A DNA stretch of 64,000 nucleotides from Labrus mixtus (GCF_963584025.1 NC_083616.1:5101858-5165857), one strand, 5' to 3'. Positions 24,766-37,059 are shown, counted from the stretch's first letter. Notes: a model not told the origin generated them from the letters alone. Made by a program: numbers and translations.

Positions 24766-25060
24766 AATCAATCAACTTTTATTTGTATAGCGTCAACTCA
24801 TAACAAGTGTTATCTCGAGACACTTTACAAGAAGCAGGTAAAATACCTTACTCTTTGTCTGTTAACATTACAAAAGAGCAGGTAAAAAGACCTTACTCAT
24901 TGTTATGTTACAAAAAGCAGGTAAAAGATCTTACTCATTGTTATGTTACAAAAAGCAGGTAAAAGACCTTACTCATTACTATGTTACAAAGATCCGGCCT
25001 ATCCATCATGAGCACTTTAGCAAAGCAGCAAAAGTTACAGTGGTAAGAAAAAAAAAAAGG
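24766..25060 (-). mobile_element. LINE 3' end, family C, with internal 38-bp tandem array
   Basis: Begins TCAATCAATCAATCAAC then TTTGTATAGCG and AACAAGTGTTATCTCGAGAC, the exact complement layout of the tail at about 54805-54866. Downstream at about 24833-24990 a unit of roughly 38 bases (AGCAGGTAAAAGACCTTACT plus a GTTATGTTACAAA segment) is repeated about four times. Confidence 0.7.
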
Positions 25061-25446
25061 TGAAAAGCCTTCCTCGTGTGCAAGGATTAGGGTCTGTGAT
25101 CATCTTAAAATATGACATATCCTTATACTTTACTACGAATACTTTTACATGTTTAAGATATCCATTTTTATTATAGTTGTGATGCACTAATTAATCAAAC
25201 ATTATATCCATTTTCTATCACAAAGCTGGCAATGTTGATCAGTTTGCATCCATCTAGAAACCCCTTATCTAGAATAGGCATCTTATCCAGGTTCTTATTT
25301 CTATAATAGTTTGGATCTAAAAAGTATTTCAAAGAGTTTACAATCCAAATTTGACATATTGTCATTTACATTCCTCTTATCGTCTTATCTTTTCCTAATA
25401 GGGTTTTGTAAAAACAGTGTGTGTTTAACCTACTTTTGTTGGTTAA

Positions 25447-25900
25447 AGGAAGAATATGCAACTTTTTGATCCAGCAGATGTCGCCCTTGAGCACCTTGAG
25501 CAGATGTCGCGCATGAAACCAAAACAACACGTGTTGTATTGTTGTGTTAGCATGCTAATGCTAGCGCTCTTTATTTTGCTCGCGTCTTCACACTGCATGT
25601 TACGACGGAGGATTAGGGCCACATTAAACATTTTTTTAAATTTTATTTCGAGATTATAGTCGTAAATTTACGAGATTAAACTCGTAAATTTATCAGAATA
25701 ATCTAGTAAATGAACAACTTTATTCTTGTAAATGTACAAATTTAATCTTGAAATAAAAAATAAAAAAACATTTTAACGTGGCCCTAATCCTCTGTCATGT
25801 TAATTTACACGAAATGACTGTGATCTAAAATCGCTTACGTGCCATTTAAATAAGCAGTGAGTACAGTATGTTATTCTTCTTCTCTCTAGTCCCTCAGTTA
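25447..25900 (+). repeat. Dispersed repeat family B, copy 2, interrupted by MITE
   Basis: Second copy of the repeat at 17238-17660, in the same order and orientation: GGAAGAATATGCAACTTTTT, CAGCAGATGTCGCCC, GCATGAAACCAAAACAA, then after the insertion GACTGTGATCTAAAATC and AAATAAGCAGTG. The insertion at 25603-25795 is absent from copy 1. Confidence 0.65.
25603..25795. mobile_element. 193-bp MITE with target duplication CATGTTA
   Basis: Ends carry a long imperfect inverted repeat: GAGGATTAGGGCCACATTAA on the left against the complement of TTAACGTGGCCCTAATCCTC on the right. Direct repeats CATGTTA lie immediately outside, at 25596-25602 and 25796-25802. The interior is AT-rich and itself palindromic, with several TCGTAAATTTACGA-type words. 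No coding capacity. The superfamily is uncertain; a 7-8 base duplication would suit hAT. Confidence 0.8.
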
Positions 25901-26257
25901 AACAACTTTTACACGCAAGGTGATGAGCCGGCCGGCCGCCCTGTCCATGTAAACACGGTGTAGATACGGCTCAGAAAACATCACAGACAGTGGGACTCGG
26001 GTGTCACACTCATTGTAGACAGTCATGACTCAGAGTTATTTTCAGAGGATATACTTGATTTCTACAACATTTAAGTGTGAAAAATTGCATATTCTTTCTT
26101 CCTTTAAGTGGTTCACAATCTGGGCACTAAGTGGGGTGCAGGGGTGGCTTGATGGTAGATACTGTAGGTATGTTTCAGGAGTAACATGAATCAAACCAAT
26201 CAGAGTGTCAGCTCTCCATTCTTTTAAAGCAACAATATCAAACTTTTCCATCTTTAA

Positions 26258-26923
26258 AGAGCCCATATTATACCCTTTTTGGGGTTCTTATATTTAATCT
26301 ATGTATCTACTAAAGTATGTTCACAATAGCTAAAGTTATAAAAAAGTGTCTGTTTTCATGTACTGCCGCTCCATGCACCGGCTCTCTTCTGACTCTCTCT
26401 AAGGTTCTGAAGTGCCCACGTTCAGAGTCCCCACGTGTACCAAGTCTGATCTGATTGGTCGGCCTGTCGGCTCTGCCGTAATTGGTCAGTCACTCAGCAC
26501 GGTTCTTGGAAATGTCCCGCCTCTTTTACCATATTGGGAATGCAGCCACTCTGGCTCCGTCCGAGGGGAGTATAAACATTAGCACCTTAGCACTACTGTG
26601 CTACAGCAGGCTACGGCATATCGTGGGCGTGCTACAGAAGTTAATGGGCGTGCAACACGAGCTGCAGGGCTTGCCACAACGAGCCAATGGACTTAGATCA
26701 GTGATCTCACACTGACAAGACGTCACACTGGCAACATTTTTTCGAGGGGGGCTAGAACCGAGCGTTACATGCAGCTAATGCTACAGCTAACAGGAGGACG
26801 TAGGAGAAGCTGCGTTTCCGTAGATTTTGAATTTTTGCACATAGATGTGCCTGAACATGTACAGGACACTTGGAAAACACACTAAAGAGCATATAAAACC
26901 AGAAAAAGCATAATATGGGCCCT
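26258..26923. mobile_element. TTAA-flanked inverted-repeat element
   Basis: The ends are AGAGCCCATATTATACC at 26258 and the complement GCATAATATGGGCCCTT at the right. The outside words TTAA (26254-26257) and TGAA (26924-26927, TTCA on the complement) suggest a decayed TTAA duplication, as in piggyBac-type elements. It is about 666 bp with no transposase. The family is common in teleost genomes in my recollection. Confidence 0.65.
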
Positions 26924-26929
26924 TGAAAC

Positions 26930-28845
26930 AATAGTTTCAAAGGTCATTTAACAGCACAATAACTTTCAACAGGTGGGACAGGGTCTCTATCATGTCCACA
27001 GCACGACCCCACTGCCCGTTAACGGCTGTATGTAACTTTGGCAGCAGGAGGTCATCTCATGATAAGATGCATACAGCTTTATGGCACTAGTTCATGCACC
27101 AGCCCGTCTCTGTAGAATGGCTGAGGCTAAGAGGATGATGACGGAAGAAGACAGGAACAGAAAAAAAAGACAGAGTGACCGAGCAAGAAGCAGAGTGTGC
27201 ATCTCTGCAGATATTATTAATACCAGATTTTGACATACAGTTGGGCTGTTTCCTAATCTGTGTCATGTTTAGCAGCTTCACGGTGTGCAGAATGTCATCT
27301 AACCCAAGTTATTTGTCAGGTTTAGATACAAATAAATAAAATTAATCTTACGCTAAGAAGTTGTCTCTTTCCTTGTTGATCTTTAGGTTTGCTTTATAAC
27401 TTTGGACCCTTACAGAAATGTTAACTAGCATGTATTAAATGACCCAGCCCATAGATGTCATGGTAACAGTTTAATACAAATACACATACTCCAAACGCAA
27501 ACAGTTGCAAACAACGGGCTAAATACACTTGCAGAGTCATAATTGGGCAAAATCCAGGAATTTAACCACCTTGTCAGTCAACTTGTTTGTTTAGCTTCTT
27601 GTAGCTGCTCGTAAACAACAGTGGAGTTGGACTCCAAGACCTTTGGTGGATGCCAAAGTACACCAAACTGAATTCCTACATATTGTTTTTTTAATGGATA
27701 CATAAAATATACAGCTGATGACTCCTAGTGTCCCTCGCAAGGAAGTGCATCTCTTTACGGATGGATAGAAACCTGATAGAAGCTACCTGAAATCTTGGGG
27801 GAGAGGCACATTTTTTCATCAGACTCATAAAGATGATTGACAGTCCTTAATATCAAACCAAACAAATACGACTACATCTCATATCAAACTGATAAAGACT
27901 GTGTATAAAGTACAACCATAGTTTAGCAGATTAAAATTACTCTGATACACAATGAATTCAAACTAGGTAGAAAAGTTATTTTTAGTCATACAAAGTCAAT
28001 TTATAATCAACATCAGCAACATAAGGAAGGAAGGAAAGGAGGAAACACCCTGTTAGCTAGTTAGCAGCTAAGCTAGCACGCTGTTTACATTTTTAAATAT
28101 ACTTGACGTTACAGACAGACATAGTATTGAGGGGAGGAGTTTTGCAGGCGTATTGGATATCACAGAGATCACCAAAGGAATGAATGGACTTCTGGTTGAC
28201 TTGCTTCCATTCACATATTTAAATGGAAACCGGGCATGTGCCTGCAGGTTGTTATTATTTACACAATGGATTTAAATCTTTTTTTTTTTTTTTTATTTGT
28301 CACCCTCTGACTGATTTAACTTCTACCTCTGATTAAAGTTTTAGCTGCAACATCAGAATAGGTGAGTGCCTTTCAAATTAAGAGAGACTCTTTATTTATG
28401 CATGTGGCTCATGCAGTTTAACTTCAGGATTCAAATGTGACTAGCTGCCCGTGTGCTTAACATCATAGAAGTACGCTTTCAATATTGATTTACTTATTTT
28501 TGCTGCTGGATCAAATGTTGTTTATTTCTGTACTGTGTGCTTAATGAGCATGCACACGGGATAAAACCTGCATTTGAGTTTTTAGCAAGAAACTCCTTAA
28601 AGGGAAAAAGGCATCCAAGAGGTAGTGAAGGCGTTTTCTCATATTCTAACATCACTAGATTGGCCAGAGCACATGCTTTAAAGAGACAGACAAACAGTTT
28701 GTAACAGCTGGAGAACAATGATTCAATTGGAGCCTTTTAACAGAAAACTGATTGTGCAGCTGGCTGATGTGTTGGTTTATAATTTAATCCCTTATGATAT
28801 TAAGTTTATTATTATGAGCAGAAACTTTCACATTGAATATAAAAC
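26930..28845. other. Intergenic, no gene seen
   Basis: AT-rich sequence with a GGAAGGAAGGAAAGGAGGAA patch near 28025 and a T run near 28279-28294. Short frames have no recognisable content. Confidence 0.5.
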
Positions 28846-28849
28846 ATAG

Positions 28850-29535
28850 GGCCTGATTCTCATTCCACTCCCACATCAAATCCGTCACTAAATCTGCCTT
28901 CCTCCATGTGAAAAAACATCTCTCGACTCCGGCCGTCACTCTCTGACCACGTGGCAGAAACCCTCATCCACGCCTCCATAACCTCCCGTCAGGACCTCTG
29001 TAATGGACTCCTGTCTGGGGTATCCAGCAAAGCACTAGACAGGCTCCAACATGTCTAAAACTCCGCTGCCAGAGTCCTCACTCAGCACATCACCCCAACC
29101 CTCGTCCACCTCCACTGGCTCCCAATTAAATCAGGAATCAAATCAAATACTCCTCCTCACTTATAAACCCCTCCACGCCCCTCAGTACCTCTCCGACCTC
29201 CTACACCCACACACCACGTCCCCAAACCTCCGGTCCTCAGACACTGGCATGCGGTCCATACCACACACCAGACTCCGCACCTTTGGAGACAGGGCCTTCA
29301 GTGTCACGGCCTCTGGTACACCCTCCCCTCAGACATCCGCAATTCCCCGTCTTTGGACTCATTCAAATTAACTTCTCAAACACCATCTTGTTCTCCACAG
29401 CCTAAAAGCTCCGTTAACTCTTCCTCTCCATCCGTCTCCTAACCTTTTGCTACCTGTCAAAGTTTCCTTTTTGTTTTGTTCTTTTGGTCCCTTAAAAGGC
29501 GCTATATGAATCCAACCCATTGTCATTATTCACTA
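28850..29535 (+). pseudogene. LINE (L2-like) reverse transcriptase C-terminal relic
   Basis: Translation in shifting frames gives conserved LINE landmarks: SRQDLCNGLLSGV near 28990-29025, NSAARVLTQHITP near 29060, SLHWLP-like text near 29110, then ILLLTYKPLHAPQYLSDLL and LRTFGDRAFSV in the frame open at 29051-29371. A stop codon and frame shifts break it. The 3' end has AAAAGGCGCTATATGAATCC, a common tail of L2/jockey-group elements in fish. It is a dead 5'-truncated copy. Confidence 0.8.
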
Positions 29536-30750
29536 TTGTGGCTGCTAACAGCTCCACAAATTGCACATCATTTGCTCTCTCTATCTGCTCGGACAAAAGG
29601 TCTAATTCACAAAGCATAGCGCTTATAATATCTAAGCACGGACACACCCAAAAAGTTATTTTGCTCTGTGTAGTTTGTGCCTGATTTCAGTTGAATGTGG
29701 AGAGAAACTACCTGCACCTCTATTCTCCGTGCAGAGCAGCACTCTCATCTCTGAGCACACAGCTGCAGCGTTTTCACATACGCACTCCGGAAAATTTCTA
29801 GAGAACGTTAGGAGGACTGCCACTGAAATCCTCCACATGCACCTCACTGCAGGAGACTAGTCCCTGTCAGACGAGAGGGGGGGTCTCTGAGGCAAGACAT
29901 GACATAAGAAGAACGACGCAGAAGAGTCGGACAAAGCTCCAGGGTCCGCTATACAGTACAACGCTATAATGAGAATATTTGCCTTTATATGAAAGCGCTA
30001 TGTAGTTCAACAGAATCACAATAATGTATCAAAAAAAGAGCGGAGAAGAACAAACTGGCGACCAGAAGTGCATCAGTTTTATTTTTCATCTTGCACAGAG
30101 GTCACACCGTGCAGACAGTCTATGCTTGTGCACCTAACACAGGGAATAATCACCCCACCCCACCTCCCACTCCCCTGTGGTGAATTCTTCTGATTATATC
30201 CTGCTGCGTTATCAAATCAGCTCACTCCGACTTTCTGCGGACGCTCAGACACAAGCAGATATTTGGCAAAGACATATAATTTACAGGACTGCTTAAAGAT
30301 ACATTCATGAATCATTTTAAGAAAAAATGATGGGTCTACTTCACAAAAGGGCTGTGTGGCTGCATGTGGAAATGAGTCAGATACAGACTTTCAGACTTCC
30401 ACAAAACTGCTGAAAACTTCCTAAAGTTTAGAGGCTGAGCTCTATGTGTGAACACAAACTGCCAAATTAACACTCCACCTTTACCTGGATTTGTTTTCCT
30501 GCCAGCCCCCTTGTTCAGCATTCTGTCGGTGTGAACTGGTGTGAGAACACATCAGGAAATGGTGGTGGTGACATTCATATCCTGTGAACTGGGCCCGAAA
30601 ACATAGACTTGTCGTATAGCAGACTCTGTTGCTTCTTCCGGGACACTTTCGCATGTTTCGCTCATTCAGTTTACCCTCCAAATTGGTTTGCATTTGATGG
30701 ATCAGTTACTAAACATGTGATATTAAATAAAAGAGTGGAGCACCTGCTAA
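29536..30750. other. Intergenic, no gene seen
   Basis: No supported coding frame or RNA gene. Overlapping frames near 29656-29860 and 30336-30693 lack family features. Confidence 0.5.
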
Positions 30751-31050
30751 CCAATAAAGGAGTGTAGCCGTGATGTGCCCCCTCTCTACCCCCCCACCCC
30801 CCGGCCTGGCTCGGAGCCACTTGGCTGGGCTCTGTCAGCTCCTCTTGACTAATTAGCTCTGTTGTTCTCCTTCTCCCATGATTCCCTCTGTTTCCAGTAC
30901 AGACTCATGTTTACCTCCCCCTCATCTCTTTAATACAGCTGTGATCAAAGTCGGACTGAACGGGGGCCCCCACCTGAAACCGACGACCCCTCTGCTGGCT
31001 CTGAACTGTCCAGAGGACTTAACAGTGATTGTTCTTTAAATCTGAAATGA
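30750..31050. promoter_or_regulatory. Candidate conserved non-coding element
   Basis: GC-rich with CTTGACTAATTAGCTCTG, ATGTTTACCTCCCC (forkhead-type TGTTTAC), CTTTAATACAGCTGTG and GTGATCAAAGTCG (TCF/LEF-type ATCAAAG). No open frame of note. The motif clustering suggests an enhancer, by inference only. Confidence 0.35.
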
Positions 31051-32460
31051 CTGAACACATTTTGGTTCTGTTGAGACAGGCTGCCTTAAGTCGATACTGA
31101 GGGCAGCAACTTTTATAAACTGTGTGCTAACATTTTTACTTAAATTTAAATAATGTTAAAAGAAATTCACTCAGAACTGTCGACTGGCTTATTGATCCTT
31201 GAATAGAATAAATTATTAAACAGGACAGTATTGCCTGTGTGCATTTTATTCTAATGCAAGTGTGGCAGTTTTCTAGATGTGTACTTTCCAGGGACCGGCA
31301 GCACCATGTGCCCCCCTTCTGTACATTATAACAGCAAATATAAAAAATATTCAACTTCTGAATACATGTCCTAATTTATACCGACAATGAATAATCATAT
31401 TTATTCCATTAAATATATTTTTTTCATACAGTCGTTTGTAATTTCTGACTTCATCAACAGAGCAGAATATGATAACATCATTTTAAATGTGATTTTTCAC
31501 AAATTAGGTTGTAATTTTGCTCTTATTTTTGTTCCACTTCCCTCCAAGACCCCCAAGGGTGTCAGGAGCCCCACTTTAAAAAATACCAGTCTACAAAATA
31601 ACATAAATGCAAATTACAATAAATAACAAAGATACAACAGGCAGGTCTCAAAGGGCAGTTAAAGATATAAAGCAATACAATTAAATAACATTAAATACAA
31701 GAGAAAAGTCAACACACTGATGACAACAAAATAAAAATAACAAAGAAATATTTGTTTTCTTTTTATCAATCAAATGTTACATCAAGTCTGTTCACTAGAT
31801 TTAGAATGTGTAGCTGTTTCCAAAATGTGTAGGTCGTGACTTTTTTGTGTTCTGTCGGGAAATAATAATTATAAAAATATAATAATTTTAAATAGTAACA
31901 CTACTTTTAAATAGTGGCAAATAAGACTGATAGGCACTGGAATTGTCTTTGTGTGTTTGCACTGATTAAGAACCGTTATTTATAATTATTGTTTTTTGAC
32001 ATTACTAAATAATGTTTATCTTTTTATGTGAATGATGTTGATCGTTGTATTTTTTTATGGCATGCAGCACAGATGAAGAGCCCAAGACACATTTCTCACT
32101 TTGTGAGACAATAAAGTTAATCTTGAATCTTGATCTTTTGTTTTTAACTTTCTTTCTGTTTTATTTTTGTATTTGTTCTTGTCTCTGAAAGCTGACCTTA
32201 TGATGTGCACTCTAACAAACTCAGCACACAGGCAATACTGTCCTTGGTCAAAGAACTTGTGTAATCACAACCTCATAAGAGACAAAAAGTTGTGATAAAA
32301 TAAAATAACCCAGAATCAAATCTTTACTTTTCATACAATGTACTGAATGTTTGATTTCCCTTCAAAATAAAACAAACATGGAGATTTTATTTTCAGGCAT
32401 CTCAACAGTTCCATGTTTGAGAGTCTGATGCAAAGCTGCATTTTTAAAATTAGATCTGGA
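31051..32460. other. Intergenic with LINE tail and possible hAT remnant
   Basis: At about 32055-32135 the sequence ends in GAGACAATAAAGTTAATC then TTGAATCTTG, a typical LINE 3' terminus. At about 31550-31595 CAAGGGTGTCAGGAGCCCC followed by TTTAAAAAATACCAG resembles the right end of the hAT-like element at 8024. The remainder is AT-rich. Confidence 0.4.
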
Positions 32461-32466
32461 TTAGGT

Positions 32467-32485
32467 TGTGTGTGTGTGTGTGCAT

Positions 32486-32574
<89 letters not shown>
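32467..32574. repeat. (TG)n microsatellite, about 108 bp
   Basis: TG dinucleotides with a CATGG interruption near 32483 and one TATG near 32542. It gives Cys-Val frames on both sides that are not genes. Confidence 0.95.
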
Positions 32575-32576
<2 letters not shown>

Positions 32577-32909
32577 CTATTCCTGGGCCGGGGGATCCTC
32601 TCCTGCAGGTCTAATTACTTTAATGAGGAATGTCTCCCTCTCTATCAGCCCTACCCAAGGGTGCACATTAACATTCCCCCCACATACTCATACACACCAA
32701 CACTCACAATTAACCACAAATTCATCAGCAAAGTAAACACTCTCCGCTGCCTCCGTGTGAAACTTACTCCGCTCTTAAACTCTTCCTTCCGTGAGAAAGC
32801 GACCCCTCCTCACTCCCCCCCTCGAGTCAGCCCAGACTAGACTTGATTCCTGGGGTACTTTTAGTCCGTCTGCCTTCACTTCCAGGAGACACTTAAAGGT
32901 GAGAAGACA

Positions 32910-32940
<31 letters not shown>

Positions 32941-33300
32941 ATAGATCAGACGATATGCTATGGAGTCATTATTCAGCTGTGCCGTATCACTCTCGCTCTA
33001 TCGTCCAATTTAGAATCCAAGGAAGTGGCTGACAGCTGGATTTCTAATGATGTTTCTGTTGTGACCCGCAACTATTACCCGAGCCTTTGCGCGTGTTTGT
33101 GGGTTTTCATGTGTGTGTGTGTGTGTGAGTGACTGTGTATTAAGCTTCAGAGAGCAGTCTAGCGTTGCCGAGAGACAGTGCAGGCAGCACTAAGGGCCAC
33201 AGCTTTATTCATGAGAGAGCTGTGGAAGCGGGGAGGGTTAGTTATTTAAACTGATCTGATGAGCAAAGCCCAAGGATGTGAGATAAACACACTGGAAACT
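32575..33300. promoter_or_regulatory. Candidate non-coding conserved block, low confidence
   Basis: GCAGGTCTAATTACTTTAAT just after the TG tract, AGCTGTGGAAGCGGGG and related words sit in repeat-poor sequence, with a T run at 32917-32939 in the middle. No supported exon. Confidence 0.2.
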
Positions 33301-33563
33301 CACATCTTCTCCCTCCACTCGCCAGCTTGCTCCTAACCACAGCTTTTGTCTGCCCTCTAGTGGTCACAACAATGAACTGCAACACAAGGGCCCACTTCAA
33401 GCCTTTCTGTTTTCTCAAATCCTGCCCACTGTTTTAGGGAGAAGACCAGCCCTGGTTGATTATGTAAAATAGACATTTCTAGAGATCCACACATGAAAAA
33501 AAAAAAGTCAAAACTAGTTTATTTCTCACATATTTGGCACAAAACTTGGTATTATTTTCACCT

Positions 33564-33637
33564 TCCTCGTTAGTATAGTGGACAGTATCTCCGCCTGTCA
33601 CGCGACGAAGACCGGGGTTCGATTCCCCGACGGGGAG
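33564..33637 (+). tRNA. tRNA-Asp (GTC)-like, probably a pseudogene
   Basis: Begins TCCTCGTTAGTATAGTGG and closes with GGGGTTCGATTCCCCGACGG then GGAG. The acceptor stem pairs fully (one G-T pair), the T-arm is perfect and the anticodon loop is CTGTCAC, giving anticodon GTC. The A-box and B-box words (TAGTATAGTGG, GGTTCGATTCC) are intact. It is 74 nt instead of the 72 I expect. The 3' side of the anticodon stem reads GCGAC with two extra bases after it, so the outer two pairs of that stem are lost. The D-loop reads GGACAG where GGTGAG is usual. These point to a decayed or SINE-captured copy. It lies nine bases from a tRNA-derived SINE in the same direction. Confidence 0.75.
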
Positions 33638-33646
33638 TGGTTTTAG

Positions 33647-33990
33647 GGCGGCAGTAGCTCAGTCCAAGGGACTTGGGTTGGGAATCGGAGGGTCGCCGGT
33701 TCAAGTCCCGGCACGGACCAAGTCCAGAAATTGGTCTGGTAGCTGGAGAGGTGCCAGGCCACTTCCTGAGCACTGCCGAGGTGCCCTTGAGCAAGGCACC
33801 TAGCCCCTCCCCCCCCCCCCCCACAAACTTAGGAGCCCCCTCACTCTGACATCTCTCCATTAGTGCATGTCCATAGGATCCTGTTTGTGCATGTGTGTGT
33901 ATTTCAGCCTATGTTTGTGTAGCATGTTAACTAGACAGAGTGTAAAAAACAAATTTCCCCTCGCGGGATCAATAAAGTATAAATTCTTCT
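33647..33990 (+). mobile_element. tRNA-derived SINE
   Basis: The tRNA-like head (GGCGGCAGTAGCTCAGTCC) has an A-box-like word, and a B-box GGTTCAAGTCC lies near 33698. The body (TGCCCTTGAGCAAGGCACC) is followed by a C run at 33809-33821 and the tail CGGGATCAATAAAGTAT. A truncated inverted copy is at 18540-18787. Non-coding, RNA polymerase III type. Confidence 0.85.
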
Positions 33991-34795
33991 TCTATAATAA
34001 CTGACTGATTGGAAACTCCCTTCAAAAACTAAAAAACTGGAATTAAGATTATTGTGTAAAGTTAGAAGTATGCAGGAAGAATCTAAAGAAGAGATGTTGC
34101 ATCATGGGAAATGTAGGAACCCATTGTTTAGACATTTGATTCATACTAGAAGTTTTAAGTTAGGATATTTATCCCCAAGCTGCTCATATTTTGTTCATTT
34201 TTCATCCTTGTTTTTATGCCTTGTACAATCAACATCTGTATTGAAGCAAAACATCATCGACTAGAGGGAGTGCATCCAGTGTATTTTCTATATCAGGGTC
34301 TCTGGGGTTTCTACATTGTCCCAACACTTGAAGAGACTATAGCAGCAGACCCTGAGTCTGTTCACTGAACCCAGGCCAGGTTTTATTTTATATTTTATTT
34401 TATTTATTGCCTTTATTCGTGATATAACTCAACAAGAGAAAAGAGTGACATAAAAGATAAAAAGACAAATATATTACAATCATACAAATAGTTAAAAGTT
34501 AAAGTAATGGGTTGGCTTAAGGATTTGTGAGATCTGTAAAGAGAAGGCTAACACAATGAAAGCGAAAGAAAAATAACTTAAAAAAAAAAAAACATTAAAC
34601 ATTTCAAAAGTAAAGCCTTTACACATACAGTACAGTAAACATGCCAACACCCACATCTTTGCACACACACACACACACACACAAACATATATCTATATTG
34701 TATAGGGATTATATTTTAGGGTACATAATTAGAAGTTAAAGAGACAAAGATGTTATAATCATTAGGTAACTCAGGCACATATACGGCTCACAACT
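33991..34795. other. Intergenic, no gene seen
   Basis: AT-rich with a TTTTATTTTATATTTTATTT stretch near 34381, an A run near 34580 and a CA run at 34663-34682. No coding or RNA feature is recognised. Confidence 0.5.
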
Positions 34796-34799
34796 TTTG

Positions 34800-35375
34800 T
34801 CTTTTAGCCTTTCTTATTCTTTTACTATTCTGATTCATGTCGATTTATTGCTTTTATCTCTTTTCATTGAATGTAGTTCCTTTTACTGCTTGCTTTAGCA
34901 GTTTTTATCATTTACTTAATTTTAGCTTATACCCCCTCTTATCGTTTTGGTCTCTTATTTTCTATTATTGTTATTATTTTATTATTTTTAACTTGTTAGC
35001 TCTTCTTAATATTTCTCTTATCTTCATTTCTAGCTTCTAGTGTTTTATTGTTTTTATCTCTTCTTGATGCTCGTACTTCTTTTAATCGCTCATTTATTTT
35101 CTTACATCCTCTGTCCTTTTGGTCTCAAGTTGCTTGTTTCCTGTGTTGCCTGATTTATGATGAGTTATTGTTGCTTGAACTATGATGTCGGGGTTCTGTT
35201 GTTGGTCTTATTGTTATTTGTTTTGTTTTTTTACTGTCGGGTTTTGTTGTTGTTGGTTGAGGTGTCTGTTCCGTGGGTTGAGTTGTCATCGTGATTTTCT
35301 GTTGTGATTTGGGTTCTTATGTCAAAGCACTTGTTTTTGTTTTTAAAAGTGCTATACAAATAAAATACAGAACAA
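34800..35375 (+). mobile_element. Probable LINE 3' untranslated tail
   Basis: A T-rich, CT- and GTT-rich strand ends in GTCAAAGCACTTG then AAAAGTGCTATACAAATAAAA. The GTGCTATACAAATAAA ending is shared by L2-like LINE tails and their SINE partners in teleosts. No reading frame of the element is left. Confidence 0.5.
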
Positions 35376-37015
35376 TGTTTGAAAAGCCTCAAATCTTTTG
35401 TACTGTCACATGCTGAAGAGACATTTTCAGCTGGTCAAATGAGGAGGAGATTAACTTCAGTGGAGTCCGTCTAGTGATGATTTAAAATGACCCGAGCCTT
35501 TTTAATTTAAACTTAAAGAAAACTTGTCTTCCCCTCCAAAAAAAGTATTTCATTTTAATTAATATCTAATTGTTTCTGGAGTGGGAGAGAGAGACCCCGC
35601 CCACTGAGGAGACAGGAAGTGATGAGAATCCTTGACTGAATATCTCACGTTGCTGTGGGTTGAATGTTTTTCTTTATTTTGGATGTGCGTGTTGTCAATG
35701 AACTTTTACAAATCGTGTGTCATTTTAAAAAACTCTAAGCCACCTACATCTTTTTTGTATTTATTAATGAAGACATCAAGAGTTTCTTTCTTTTATTTAA
35801 AGATACATCCTGATGGTAAGAACTCTGTGCCCTTGTGAACTTTGTTTAGTATTTCAATCCAGATCTTGTGATGTAAGCTTCTAAAAGAGTCCCTTCAGAG
35901 GAGACTCACAATTCAGAAATTAATATTTGATTTTTGATATTTGATTTCCCTCAACAAAACTTTCAAAATAATACATCTGATTCACATTCAACGGTGAAAA
36001 CTCACAACGGGCCGTCTGGGTGCAGGTTTTTGTTTTTCACCTGATGCTTTTTGTTTCCTTACAGCGTCTTCACTCAGGATTCATGATGTCAGGAATATAT
36101 ATATAATACTTAATTTATGTTTTTATTCTGGTCCATGGACCAACCAGATGACCAACATTAGTCACAATTCCCGTTAAAAATGTGCAGATCCTCCCGTTTC
36201 AGGATCCAGATTTCCTGGAACGAGGAGGTTCCTCCGGCTTGTTGTTTTCTGCGCTTCCCCAAAAATGCTGGAAGTACCTCAAAAAACAGTCATGCTCAGA
36301 GTTGCAGGTCCCATTCAAGGTTCAAGTTCTTTTTTCATTACTAAACCCCAAGACAATGATTGGGTCGTGAATAATGTCTGGAACTTATTCTTGAAAACAC
36401 AATGACTTCCCTTAAAAAATAAAAAATAGTCTCAGGAGGAAATTCCAGCAATTCCAGCAGGATCTTTACAAGTGGACTAATGTTGCAATCACAGGATGAA
36501 TCTTTATGCCAATCTCACAAAGGGTAGCCCCCTGTTCATATTAAGATAAAAAGACGTCAAGTGACTTGAAGCGGGTGGAGGTGTGACCTCCCTGTCTTGA
36601 TGATCGGTTTACCTTTTTTAAACCTTTCTCATTGAATTTATTTATAGAGTAATGCTTTATTATTTCTTCCGACTTTATGTGAATGAATATTCTCACTTTT
36701 GTATAGGCATAATTGACACAGATGTACCTTTGTTATAAACCTCGACAGAATGTATCATTCTTATTGTCAAGCTTATATTTGAATGTGAAAGATGATTTCA
36801 ATAAAGTTTACTTAAAAAAATAACTGTCATGGAGGGGGAAATACTCAAGAGAGGAAATGTGCAACTGTCGTTCAAATCGTTTTTTTTCTTCCATTACAAT
36901 AGCCTGTATAATAATCACAATACCTGTAACTACAAGAAAAAGCATTTTTTTTTAAATCTTGATTTTGAAAATGGTACTCTTTAGACCTCCAAATTCACAG
37001 CAAGAGACGATTTAA
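35376..37015. other. Intergenic, no gene seen
   Basis: AT-rich, no supported open frame or RNA gene. A TATATATAT patch lies near 36096. Confidence 0.5.
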
Positions 37016-37059
37016 ATGAAGCTGTTCAGTCAGGAAGACTTTGTTTATTTGCCTTCATG

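Noticed and set aside
24833..24990. Regularly spaced 38-base units as a CRISPR-like array
   Set aside because: Units are contiguous tandem repeats without unique spacers, inside a LINE tail of a vertebrate genome.
29051..29371. 106-codon frame as a possible host gene
   Set aside because: Its content is the C-terminal end of a LINE reverse transcriptase, interrupted upstream by a stop and frame shifts.
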